36,348 bases of DNA from W425 sp964503235 (GTDB lineage Bacteria > Chloroflexota > Dehalococcoidia > Dehalococcoidales > RBG-16-60-22): positions 1 to 36,348 of the forward strand of contig CAZCZJ010000014.1 of the NCBI GenBank assembly GCA_964503235.1, written 5' to 3'. The position numbers and the translations under genes were made by a program. Within the stretch, counting starts at the first letter, position 1; each line of letters opens with the position of its first letter. Below the pieces are notes generated by a model. It did not search any database, was not told where the DNA came from, and was given only the letters and a program-made list of their open reading frames with translations. Positions 16,447-24,024 of the stretch are shown here, piece by piece.

Positions 16447-16776
16447 ATGAATAACGATTTTGAGCTATATAAACTGAAGGCGGAGCTCTGCAAGACTTTC
16501 TCCGACCCGAAGAGATTGATGATTATCAACGAGCTTCGTCACGGGGAGAAAACGGTAGGTCATCTGACGCAGGTTTTACAGGTACCCCAGGCTGTAGTCT
16601 CAAGGCACCTGGCCATACTCCGTTCCCGGGGCGTTGTCACGACGCGACGCGAAGGCGTCAGTGTTTATTATCGCCTCGCCAACATGAGAATCACCGATGC
16701 CTGCGATATCATTCATGAAATATTGCTGGAGCAGGTCGCCAGAAACCGGGAAATAGCTGAAAAGCTTATACCATAA
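16447..16776 (+). CDS. ArsR-family transcriptional regulator
   Basis: 109 residues. The winged helix includes C-K-T-F-S-D-P-K-R-L-M-I-I-N-E-L, the recognition helix V-P-Q-A-V-V-S-R-H-L-A-I-L-R-S-R-G-V-V and the wing R-R-E-G-V-S-V-Y-Y-R-L. The ATG at 16447, with GAGGG upstream, is preferred over an in-frame ATG at 16429 because the latter falls at or before the predicted transcript start. There is no CxC metal-binding pair in the recognition helix, so a classical As/Cd sensor is unlikely; a redox or small-molecule signal is possible. The FAD/FeS giant gene follows after 38 nt and is the probable target. Confidence 0.83.
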   Translation: MNNDFELYKLKAELCKTFSDPKRLMIINELRHGEKTVGHLTQVLQVPQAVVSRHLAILRSRGVVTTRREGVSVYYRLANMRITDACDIIHEILLEQVARNREIAEKLIP

Positions 16777-16814
16777 ATAGTATATTATAAATCAATTACG
16801 TTGAGGAGGCTGAG

Positions 16815-19800
16815 ATGAGTAAAATCAATAAAAATCAAAGGATTTTCCTTGAAGAGAAATTTGGTAATCGTGTAAATTTTCGCAAACTGGAGAGGAAACT
16901 TTACGGACATGATATCGCCGCTATGCCCGGTCTTATCAAGCCTATTATTGGCAGCACGGTGCCCGAAGCGGTGGTGCAGCCCGAAAGCGAAGAGGAACTG
17001 GTGGAGCTGGTTCGCTGGGCAGCCCGGAACAACATCCCGTTAACACCGCGGGGCAAAGCGTCTTCCGGATATGGAGGCGTTCTTCCGGTTAAAAACGGGG
17101 TGGTGGTGGACTTCTACCGCCTGAAAAAGATAAAAAATGTCGACGCCGAAGCTTTGACGACTATGGTACAGGCCGGTGTTGTCTGGGAGCGCCTGGACAA
17201 AGAGCTGATGAAGCAGGGAGTTACGCTCCGCCTTTATCCTTCCAGCTATCCGGCGGCAACCGTCGGCGGCTGGCTGGCCCAGGGGGGCGCCGGTATCGGC
17301 TCTTATGAGGCTGGCTGGTTCAAAGACAACGTGGTCGGCGCCCGGGTGGTCCTGCCTGACGGCGAAGTAAAGGATTTCCGTGGCGAGGAACTGGAATTAA
17401 TCGCCGACGCCGAGGGTATTACCGGACTCATCAGCGAGGTAACGGTTCGTATCCAGCCGAAGGAAGAACTGGACGTTATCGCTATCGGCTGCCCCGATGC
17501 GGATGACCTTCAAAAAATGATGGAGTCTATTATCGATAAGGAGCTGCCTATCTGGTCTATCGTTTTTATCAACCCGCGCATGGCCGAATTGAAAAACAAG
17601 GCGCCGCTGTTGGAGCACTTCGAGCATCCCGTGGAAGAAAGAGTGCTGCTGCCGGCCTCCTATATCATGACGCTGGCTTTCCGCAAGAAAGACGGCGAAG
17701 CGGTCATGGCGGGGCTGGACGAGGTTATGAAGCCGTGCCAGGGGGAGATACTCAGCGAGCGTATCGCCGAACACGAATGGGAAAACCGGTTTAAGATTAT
17801 GATTGTCAAACGACTCGGCCCCAGCCTGGTGCCCGCGGAAGTGGTTATACCCCTTAACAACCTGGGGAAGGTAATGAACGAGATTGAAAATAAGGTTGCC
17901 CAGCCCGTCGTCAAAGAGGGGGTTATCATCCGGGAAGGTGCCGGCGGCAAGCCGGAGGTCGTTATACTGGGGTTTATCCCCAGCGACCAGCGTAAATTCA
18001 ACTATAATTTCGTCTTCGGTCTGTCGTTGACCATCATGAAAATCGCCGAAAAGTACGGGGGCAGGGCTTACGCCACGGGCCTCTATTTTACCAAAATGGT
18101 TGATAAAGTGCTGGGTAACGAGAAAGTTACCCGCCTTAAAGCCTTCAAGCAGAAGATAGACCCACGCTCTTTATTAAATCCCGGTAAAGTCCTCGATGGG
18201 GGACTAACCGGTATATTTATGTCGCTGGCGCGTATCTTTGAACCGCTTATCCGACCGCTGGGCAACCGGGTGATGACGCAGCTGGGTGAACGCCCGGATA
18301 AACCGGTACGTGATATTCCCGCTGACGTTGCCTGGTACGCCTACGGCTGCTCCCAGTGCGGCTACTGCATCGATGAGTGTGACCAGTTTTACGGTCGCGG
18401 CTGGGAAAGCCAGAGTCCGCGGGGCAAATGGTACTGGCTGCGCGAGTACATGGAGGGACGCGAGGAGTGGGACCAGTTCATGGTGGATACTATCCTGGTC
18501 TGCACCACCTGCGAGCTCTGCAACCTGCGCTGCTCGGCGTCACTGCCCATCGAGCCGGCCTGGATGAAGCTGCGCGGTCTCCTTATCGATGAAGAAAAGC
18601 GGATGACCTTCCCGCCCTTCGAGATGATGGCGGCTTCGCTGACCAAGGAAGGAGATATCTGGGCGGCTTACCGCCAGAACCGCTCCGACTGGTTTCCGGA
18701 AGAATTCTGGGAGAAGCACGGGCCGACGCACAAGGCGAAAATAGCCTACTTCGCCGGGTGTACCGCCTCACACGTAGAGACGGATATCCCCATCGCCGCG
18801 GTACGGCTACTCGATGCTGCCGGAGTCGACTTTACCTACGCTGCTCAGAAGGAGAACTGCTGCGGCACGCCGATGCTGGTCTGCGGCAAGTGGGACGTAT
18901 TCTCTGAGACGATGAAGAAGAACATCGCCGCCATCAGGGAGGTCGGCGCCGATACGGTAGTAACCTCCTGTCCCGCCTGCGACATGATGTGGCGCCAGAT
19001 ATACCCGCGCTGGGCGGAAAGACTTGGTATTGAATACGGTATAACCGGCAAGCATTATAGTGAAGTAATAACCGACCGGATAAAGGACGGAAAATTCAAG
19101 TTCCCGGATACGGGCAAGAAGATAAAAGTAACCCTGCACGATTCCTGCCATATCGGGCGTGTCTCTAACGTTTATGACGCTCCCAGAGATTTCATAAAAG
19201 CCATACCTGGCGTAGAGCTGGTCGAGATGGAGCATAACCGCGAGTGGGCGCACTGCTGCGGCAGCGTACTCACCCTGATTAAGGAACCGCCGGTAGCGGC
19301 GGATATCGGCAAGGCGCGTATGGACGAAGCCGTAGCCACCGGCGCCGAGAAGATACTGGCGTTATGTCCCTGCTGCCAGTTCCAGTTCCGGGTTACCGCC
19401 GAGAAGAAGGGGCTTGATATAGAGACCATCGACATGGCACGCTTCGGCGCCGAAACGATGGGTTTCACTCTTCCCGACCCCAAACCCGAAGTCCAGAAGC
19501 AGTGGGCGGTATTCGAGGCGATGATTGCCCTGATGACTCCCGAAGGGTTTGCCGAGCTTATGGGCACCATGTGGCCCGAGTTAATCGACGCCATGCCTTT
19601 CAGGATGGGTCCGATGATGCGTTTCATGGGCAAAATCCCGGGTGCCCTGAACCTGATGAAGCCGCTGTTCCCCGTGCTGTTCCCCAGGCTGCTGCCGATG
19701 ATGATGCCCAAAGTCATGCCGGTGATGCTCCAGCGTGTGGGCGAAAGGATACCCATGCCCGACTATATGAAGGAACAGATGCCCGAGCTAATGCCTAAAG

Positions 19801-19889
19801 TCATGGATAACCTTATGCCCCACATGATCGGAGATGTCGTGCCTCTGGTCACCCGTCCGATGATTGATTATTTGAAGAAGGGTAAGTAG
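16815..19889 (+). CDS. FAD-linked oxidase / ferredoxin / CCG-domain fusion with methionine-rich tail
   Basis: 1024 residues. Domain order is: FAD-binding type 4 (about 45-200; P-R-G-K-A-S-S-G-Y-G-G and V-G-G-W-L-A-Q-G-G-A-G); a GlcD/D-lactate dehydrogenase-like C-terminal FAD domain to about 475, ending I-D-P-R-S-L-L-N-P-G-K; and ferredoxin motifs at about 512 (C-S-Q-C-G-Y-C-I-D-E-C) and 562 (C-T-T-C-E-L-C-N-L-R-C). Two CCG cysteine-rich domains follow, as in HdrB/HdrD/GlpC (E-N-C-C-G-T-P, S-C-P-A-C; H-C-C-G-S, C-P-C-C). Together this resembles 2-hydroxyacid dehydrogenases and HdrD-like electron-transfer proteins. Residues 907-1024 are an unusual tail with 22 methionines. AGGAGG precedes the ATG. 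The substrate is unknown; ArsR gene upstream. Confidence 0.87.
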   Translation: MSKINKNQRIFLEEKFGNRVNFRKLERKLYGHDIAAMPGLIKPIIGSTVPEAVVQPESEEELVELVRWAARNNIPLTPRGKASSGYGGVLPVKNGVVVDFYRLKKIKNVDAEALTTMVQAGVVWERLDKELMKQGVTLRLYPSSYPAATVGGWLAQGGAGIGSYEAGWFKDNVVGARVVLPDGEVKDFRGEELELIADAEGITGLISEVTVRIQPKEELDVIAIGCPDADDLQKMMESIIDKELPIWSIVFINPRMAELKNKAPLLEHFEHPVEERVLLPASYIMTLAFRKKDGEAVMAGLDEVMKPCQGEILSERIAEHEWENRFKIMIVKRLGPSLVPAEVVIPLNNLGKVMNEIENKVAQPVVKEGVIIREGAGGKPEVVILGFIPSDQRKFNYNFVFGLSLTIMKIAEKYGGRAYATGLYFTKMVDKVLGNEKVTRLKAFKQKIDPRSLLNPGKVLDGGLTGIFMSLARIFEPLIRPLGNRVMTQLGERPDKPVRDIPADVAWYAYGCSQCGYCIDECDQFYGRGWESQSPRGKWYWLREYMEGREEWDQFMVDTILVCTTCELCNLRCSASLPIEPAWMKLRGLLIDEEKRMTFPPFEMMAASLTKEGDIWAAYRQNRSDWFPEEFWEKHGPTHKAKIAYFAGCTASHVETDIPIAAVRLLDAAGVDFTYAAQKENCCGTPMLVCGKWDVFSETMKKNIAAIREVGADTVVTSCPACDMMWRQIYPRWAERLGIEYGITGKHYSEVITDRIKDGKFKFPDTGKKIKVTLHDSCHIGRVSNVYDAPRDFIKAIPGVELVEMEHNREWAHCCGSVLTLIKEPPVAADIGKARMDEAVATGAEKILALCPCCQFQFRVTAEKKGLDIETIDMARFGAETMGFTLPDPKPEVQKQWAVFEAMIALMTPEGFAELMGTMWPELIDAMPFRMGPMMRFMGKIPGALNLMKPLFPVLFPRLLPMMMPKVMPVMLQRVGERIPMPDYMKEQMPELMPKVMDNLMPHMIGDVVPLVTRPMIDYLKKGK

Positions 19890-19946
19890 ATAATAGTCGC
19901 GGTTTAGTAAAAATGAGGAGATGGACTCGATCTGCTTTCCTTATTC

Positions 19947-19975
19947 TTGACTGTGTATCCAGAAAGGTGTAGAAT
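19947..19975 (+). promoter_or_regulatory. Promoter of the LVIVD lipoprotein gene
   Basis: TTGACT (19947-19952), 17-nt spacer, TAGAAT (19970-19975). It gives the next gene its own transcript separate from the FAD/FeS gene. Confidence 0.6.
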
Positions 19976-20017
19976 CCACGATGATTTTACTGGTTCAGCT
20001 TGGGAGAGGTTGGGAAC

Positions 20018-21151
20018 TTGAAGGTTGTTAAGTTTTGGGCGCCAGTATTTATTGCGATTCTGGTACTCTTCATTTGTAGCGCCGGTTGCGGAGGTCCCAC
20101 CGAGCCGGAAACGAGAAGTGTTTTATCCATCGACGGCTATGGGGCTATGTATTTAGGCTCTGGTGTCACTGCGGAAATCGGCGGACGGAAATATTTGTTT
20201 GTAAATTTCAATACCGAGGGTTCGGAACCGCATGTCATCCCGGGAATCTTGGTACTGGATATTGAAAATCCGTCCAATCCGAAAGAAGTAAGCTATCTGC
20301 AGGCGCCGGAAGAGATATTGTATATCGCTTCCTTGGCGATATCCGGGACGACCTTGTACGTATGCGCCGCGGATTTCCTCTGGATAATTAATGTTTCTGA
20401 GCCAGCTCAACTTGAGGAAATCAGCATGTTTGCCGATATACAACCGCTCCGTATGGCAATTTCCGGGGATTATGCCTACGTCAACGATGGTAATCGGCAA
20501 ATATCTGTAGTCGATTTAACTGATCTGGCAAACATTCGCATCGTAGGTAGTCTTAAAATGATATCGCCTTCGGGTTTATTGCTAAGCATTCGTGGTTCGG
20601 TACTGTATGCTAAAACGAGCCAGGAATTGCATATAATTGATATTTCAGAGCCGGATATACCCAAAGAAATTAACACCTTCACAGTAACCTTTGAAAACGA
20701 CTCTGGTGTAGGATCATACTATTACCTCAGGCAATTTACATTATTCGATGAATATGCGTATGTAATATTATCTAGTGAAAGTGAGGAAGCAATAGCAGTA
20801 CTCGATATTTCCAACCCCGCTACGCCGCGGGAAATATCCCGTTTCGAGCCTGAAACCAGCCTGTTCGGCGCCAATCTGTTCATTTCCCGTGATAGATTTT
20901 ATTTAATTACGATGGGATTTGATCCCGTGAGTAAAGCCCGCCCGGATTTGTTGCAGGTATACGATTTATCAATGCCGACTGAGCCTGTGTTGCTTGATTC
21001 ATATTACCTTGCGGATTATAAGGAATACTTCACCACGCCGTACGATAGTTTTATTTCCGGCTACGGATTGATAGACGGATACCTTTATCGCTTCATCGGG
21101 AACGCTCCCAATGACCCGGTCATAGTAACGATTGAACTACCCGATAAATAA
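20018..21151 (+). CDS. LVIVD-repeat (beta-propeller) lipoprotein
   Basis: 377 residues starting with TTG at 20018, which has GGAGAGG at 8 nt. An earlier in-frame TTG at 20000 lacks a ribosome site. The N-terminus is a lipoprotein signal: Lys2, a hydrophobic stretch, then the lipobox S-A-G-C, so the mature protein should be anchored on the outer face of the membrane. The rest contains repeated units of the type L-x-V-x-D-I-x-N-P-x-x-P-x-E (for example V-L-D-I-E-N-P-S-N-P-K-E, I-I-D-I-S-E-P-D-I-P-K-E and V-L-D-I-S-N-P-A-T-P-R-E), the LVIVD pattern that folds as a beta-propeller. Exact function is unknown; a binding role on the cell surface is likely. Confidence 0.82.
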   Translation: MKVVKFWAPVFIAILVLFICSAGCGGPTEPETRSVLSIDGYGAMYLGSGVTAEIGGRKYLFVNFNTEGSEPHVIPGILVLDIENPSNPKEVSYLQAPEEILYIASLAISGTTLYVCAADFLWIINVSEPAQLEEISMFADIQPLRMAISGDYAYVNDGNRQISVVDLTDLANIRIVGSLKMISPSGLLLSIRGSVLYAKTSQELHIIDISEPDIPKEINTFTVTFENDSGVGSYYYLRQFTLFDEYAYVILSSESEEAIAVLDISNPATPREISRFEPETSLFGANLFISRDRFYLITMGFDPVSKARPDLLQVYDLSMPTEPVLLDSYYLADYKEYFTTPYDSFISGYGLIDGYLYRFIGNAPNDPVIVTIELPDK

Positions 21152-21165
21152 GTAGGCTAAAAAAC

Positions 21166-21215
21166 CATTAAGGCTGGACTTCTGATTTCTCGGAATATCC
21201 AGCCTTAATGTTTTC
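21166..21215. terminator. Bidirectional factor-independent terminator
   Basis: Perfect 13-bp arms CATTAAGGCTGGA (21166-21178) and TCCAGCCTTAATG (21198-21210) with a 19-nt loop. The plus strand continues TTTTCT; the minus strand continues GGTTTTTT. It therefore serves both the lipoprotein gene and the convergent 53-residue gene. Confidence 0.8.
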
Positions 21216-21259
21216 TACTTATCTCGTAGTATCTCAGTGTTTTTATTAACCTCCTTGTT

Positions 21260-21421
21260 TTAAGCATTTACTTTGGCGGCTACCGCTTTCTTGGCTCGGG
21301 CGGCTCTCGCTTCGCGTACCAGGTGGACAATACCACCGATGTTAATGTACCAGACGAAAGCTGCGGGGAAGAGTATCACCGGGATTGCTACTACCAGGGC
21401 TAGTATCATTGTTCCTTCCAT
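21260..21421 (-). CDS. 53-residue single-pass membrane protein
   Basis: A short gene with a near-ideal ribosome site, AGGAGG and 8 nt to the ATG at 21421. The protein opens M-E-G-T-M-I-L-A-L-V-V-A-I-P and continues with a hydrophobic stretch to about residue 32. It ends in a basic, alanine-rich tail (R-E-A-R-A-A-R-A-K-K-A). One membrane helix with a positively charged cytoplasmic end is expected. The gene ends upstream of the shared terminator, which supports it as a real transcription unit. No family recognised; small membrane proteins of this kind often modulate larger partners. Confidence 0.72.
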   Translation of the reverse strand: MEGTMILALVVAIPVILFPAAFVWYINIGGIVHLVREARAARAKKAVAAKVNA

Positions 21422-21572
21422 CTTGGTCACCTCCTGCTTTTAATTTCTACCTTAAGCTTATCACCCTGGCTGTGAAACCGGCTTCCGCCGTGATGCTTAC
21501 CGGGTAATTGTATATATGCCTAAATAAATAATCGTTGTTGTGCCAGATATGCTTAGCGGGGGATTTCTTTAC

Positions 21573-21588
21573 TAGGTAGATATACCTA
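21573..21588. promoter_or_regulatory. Short inverted repeat upstream of the small membrane-protein gene
   Basis: TAGGTA and TACCTA separated by GATA, in the 203-nt gap 21422-21624 between the K+ channel gene and the 53-residue gene. It could be an operator or a chance dyad. Nothing else was recognised in this gap. Confidence 0.25.
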
Positions 21589-21624
21589 ATCTTCAGGCAG
21601 ATTGAAGCTGACGGAAGAGAGACA

Positions 21625-22464
21625 TTACCTTACGATAGGCGAAGGCTTTTCCACGAATGGGTTTGTCCTTAAAGCCAGCGAGAAGAGGAAGGGATACGCC
21701 CCTTTAAGGTACTGCATATAATTTATCCACTGTAATGTTAGCAGTCGGTAGATACGGACAACGTCGTTAGCCAGGTGGGCCAGGTCGGACTCCGGCAGGC
21801 CGGACAGGCTGTCCCGGGATACCAGTTCGTCCCTGAGGTGGACTACCGCCCAGAGAAGCTCCGTAAAATACTCGTGCTCTATCAGGTCCGGATTCTCCAG
21901 CTCTCTTATCAGTAAATCACCCTTTTCTTTCAAAAAGTCCAACAGCTCATCAAGGTCAATCGTATCGGGACTGATGGTAAAATCATATTGCTGCAGCCTT
22001 CTCCGTAGCTGAATGAATTCGACCTCGGTATATTTATCATGGACGAAGAATTCCTGGCGAATGGTGTCTATTTCGGGGTCGAACCGGGTTAATATACGCA
22101 GCAGGCGGTTGCCGATTTCGGTATAAAAAACACCGATAAGCATGTTGAGCCGGTGACGGCGTACGCGGTTCTGATTCCTTTGTATCAGCATCTGGGTAAC
22201 GGTGGTCACGATGGTAAGAAAGGTGCCGATGCCGATGATAATCAGGAATATGCTGAATCCTTTGCTGGCGTCGGTGGTGGGGGTAATATCACCGTAGCCT
22301 ACGGTCGATATGGTCACGATGGTGAAATAAAATGCGTTGAAGAAGGAAAGGTTTTCCAGCAGCATGAACCCGACGGTGCCGATAATCAACACCGCCACGG
22401 GGAGGATTATCAATATTCTGATTTTTTTATAGCGGCGAGCATGGTTATGCCTAATATAACACAT
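21625..22464 (-). CDS. Two-TM potassium channel with a helical cytoplasmic domain
   Basis: 279 residues. A first membrane helix lies at about 17-36 and the pore helix at about 43-53. The selectivity filter T-V-G-Y-G-D is at residues 54-59, and a second membrane helix follows at about 70-92. These are the elements of KcsA/MthK-type K+ channels. The remaining 180 residues are charged and helical and show no RCK nucleotide-binding GxGxxG motif, so gating by NAD or Ca2+ through RCK is not expected. The start codon lacks a good Shine-Dalgarno, so the exact N-terminus is uncertain; later in-frame starts are not obvious. It stands alone between a repeat cluster and the small membrane-protein gene. 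Confidence 0.85.
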   Translation of the reverse strand: MCYIRHNHARRYKKIRILIILPVAVLIIGTVGFMLLENLSFFNAFYFTIVTISTVGYGDITPTTDASKGFSIFLIIIGIGTFLTIVTTVTQMLIQRNQNRVRRHRLNMLIGVFYTEIGNRLLRILTRFDPEIDTIRQEFFVHDKYTEVEFIQLRRRLQQYDFTISPDTIDLDELLDFLKEKGDLLIRELENPDLIEHEYFTELLWAVVHLRDELVSRDSLSGLPESDLAHLANDVVRIYRLLTLQWINYMQYLKGAYPFLFSLALRTNPFVEKPSPIVR

Positions 22465-22519
22465 AAATTTTAATGATGAAAGCGCTCTTTAAAAGGGAGT
22501 TATTTACATTTGTTTTATG

Positions 22520-22712
22520 AGTGCTTACCTCACCCCTTTTTCCCCTCTCCAGCCAGAAGCACCGGTAAGGAACCGCAGATATTAATGGCTGGCGAGGGGA
22601 GTTAAGGAGAGAGGGGGCTCCGCCCCCTCTCATATTCTCTCCCCCTCTCAAACATGATAAAAATCGAGCCCGGAAGATAAACCTGTTTGAGAGGGGGATA
22701 AAGGGGGCGAGC
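22520..22712. repeat. Intergenic palindromic repeat cluster C
   Basis: The gap 22465-22810 holds no gene. Three inverted repeats occur: CCCCTCTCCAGCCA (22542-22555) with TGGCTGGCGAGGGG (22586-22599, one mismatch); GAGAGGGGGC/GCCCCCTCTC (22609-22631); and 14-bp arms CCCCCTCTCAAACA (22641-22654) with TGTTTGAGAGGGGG (22684-22697). The flanks CTCACCCC and ATAAAGGGGG resemble those of clusters A, B and D. Confidence 0.75.
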
Positions 22713-22810
22713 ATCTTCAATCAACCAAACTAAACCTTTACTGAATCCCTTTTCAGATATGGAGACTCGACACTTTACATAAAGATATATCCGTATTTAG
22801 TATGATATCT

Positions 22811-23242
22811 TTATTTAAACTTGGCTGTCTTCGGGTCGTGGTTTCTGAAATGGGCAATACGGATGCGCTTCATCTTGTCACCTTCCATGGTATAAATGAC
22901 CCAGTTGGTCATGATGGTAACGTCGCCCTTCTTCCATCCCGCCTGGCCGGATCCGCTCGGACTCTCGGCAAAGGTGTGGAATTCCGTGTAGAGTTCAACG
23001 AACATTAAATCGCCGCTTACCATAAAGTCTCCCAGTTCCAGGACTTCCCGGGTATGTTCGTGCAGGGCCTTGTAATTGGCGGCAAACTCCTCACGACCGT
23101 GCAGTGTCCGGGCGGGAAATTGGGGGCCGTAGGCATTGTCGAAGTACTCGACGGTGATATCCGGGGCAAAGTAGCCGGTGACCTTATCGTACCTTTTGTT
23201 GTTAAAGTGGTCGACGTATTCCAGGTATTGCTCTCTATTGAT
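22811..23242 (-). CDS. SnoaL-like (NTF2-fold) protein with a probable AUC start codon
   Basis: 143 residues if translation starts at the ATC at 23242. The N-terminus N-R-E-Q-Y-L-E-Y-V-D-H-F-N-N-K-R-Y resembles the first helix of SnoaL-like polyketide-cyclase/ester-cyclase proteins, and the body (F-A-P-D-I-T-V-E-Y-F, a central H-G-R-E-E-F) and C-terminal strands fit the NTF2 fold. GGAGG lies 6 nt before the ATC, and an in-frame TAA stands a few codons further upstream with no ATG, GTG or TTG between. The first ATG in frame is at 23023, in the middle of the fold, so a 70-residue product from there would be incomplete. Members hydrolyse, isomerise or merely bind small molecules; the function here is open. 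Confidence 0.7.
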   Translation of the reverse strand: MNREQYLEYVDHFNNKRYDKVTGYFAPDITVEYFDNAYGPQFPARTLHGREEFAANYKALHEHTREVLELGDFMVSGDLMFVELYTEFHTFAESPSGSGQAGWKKGDVTIMTNWVIYTMEGDKMKRIRIAHFRNHDPKTAKFK

Positions 23243-23433
23243 GGTACACCTCCAGACAAATTTATATTTTTAAGAGATAGTATTCATAATGTTTACTAAT
23301 CTGTGATTATCAGGTATTGTGCAAACCGCGCTTTGAAATTGATTGTACTCTAACAGGTACTCTGCAATCAATTACAGGTATTGAAATGAAGAGATATTAA
23401 AATGAGAAAATGGCAGGTGATGATCGGGTCACG

Positions 23434-23532
23434 TTAAGGAAATCCGAAGTTGCCTCTGCCGCCCTGTCCGAAATTTCCCCCCATCCCGAAACTACCACCG
23501 TTACCGCTGCCGTCGCCCGAGCCGGATCGGCC
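23434..23532 (-). other. In-frame glycine-rich extension behind the flavodoxin stop
   Basis: Immediately after the flavodoxin TAA (23535-23533) the same frame runs 32 more codons to a second TAA (23436-23434). Fifteen of the 32 codons are glycine, in a pattern of the kind G-G-x-F-G-x-G-G-x-F-G. This is not expected of random intergenic DNA. It may be a former C-terminal tail cut off by a nonsense mutation, a tail reached by readthrough, or a decaying remnant. Confidence 0.45.
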
Positions 23533-23976
23533 TTACTGCAGCTGTTCACCGAAAACTCTTCCATAATCCTGGCAGGCATGCATACCTTCCGATGTGTCTA
23601 CCTTTGCTTCCAGCAGGTTGAAGGGTCCCAGCTCAAACGGCTCCATTTTAAAGACGTACTGCATGGTATTGAGAATCATTTCCGGGGCACTGCCGTCATG
23701 CGTATAGGAGCCGAAAGCTCCGGCGAGCTTGCCTTCGAGAGCACACTTGCGGGCCAGGAACAGGAAGGTTTTCATGGGCTCGGTCATGTCGCGGTGGTAT
23801 GTGGGGCAGCCGAAAATGTAGCCGTCGTAGCCGGAGATATCCTCGGAGGCCTTGATATCCTTGACCTTCTTCAGCGTGACCTCCTGCCCGCTGATACGCA
23901 GGCCCTCGGCGATATATCCGGCCATTTTCTGGGTATTGCCGGTCAGGCTGAAGTAGGCGATGAGCACTTTCTTTAT
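23533..23976 (-). CDS. Flavodoxin-like FMN protein, probable AUA start
   Basis: 147 residues if started at the ATA at 23976, giving K-K-V-L-I-A-Y-F-S-L-T-G-N-T-Q-K-M-A. The F-S-x-T-G-N-T loop binds FMN phosphate, and the F-G-C-P-T-Y and G-S-Y-T-H segments flank the flavin ring. AAGGGAG lies 8 nt upstream of the ATA. Alternatives are a TTG at 24021, adding 15 residues only 3 nt behind the sodB stop, and a GTG two codons later. Homologues start exactly at the ATA position. It follows sodB in the same direction and likely shares its promoter, which hints at a low-potential electron carrier used in oxidative defence. Confidence 0.8.
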   Translation of the reverse strand: MKKVLIAYFSLTGNTQKMAGYIAEGLRISGQEVTLKKVKDIKASEDISGYDGYIFGCPTYHRDMTEPMKTFLFLARKCALEGKLAGAFGSYTHDGSAPEMILNTMQYVFKMEPFELGPFNLLEAKVDTSEGMHACQDYGRVFGEQLQ

Positions 23977-24024
23977 GGTCTGTTCTCCCTTCAGGCGATA
24001 ATTATGTCCGCGGTAGGGCAACGT

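Noticed and set aside
23017..23259. 80-codon minus frame with start near the SnoaL Shine-Dalgarno
   Set aside because: Out of phase with the SnoaL-like frame, rich in Ser/Thr/Pro and without family signal; the neighbouring frame encodes the recognisable fold.
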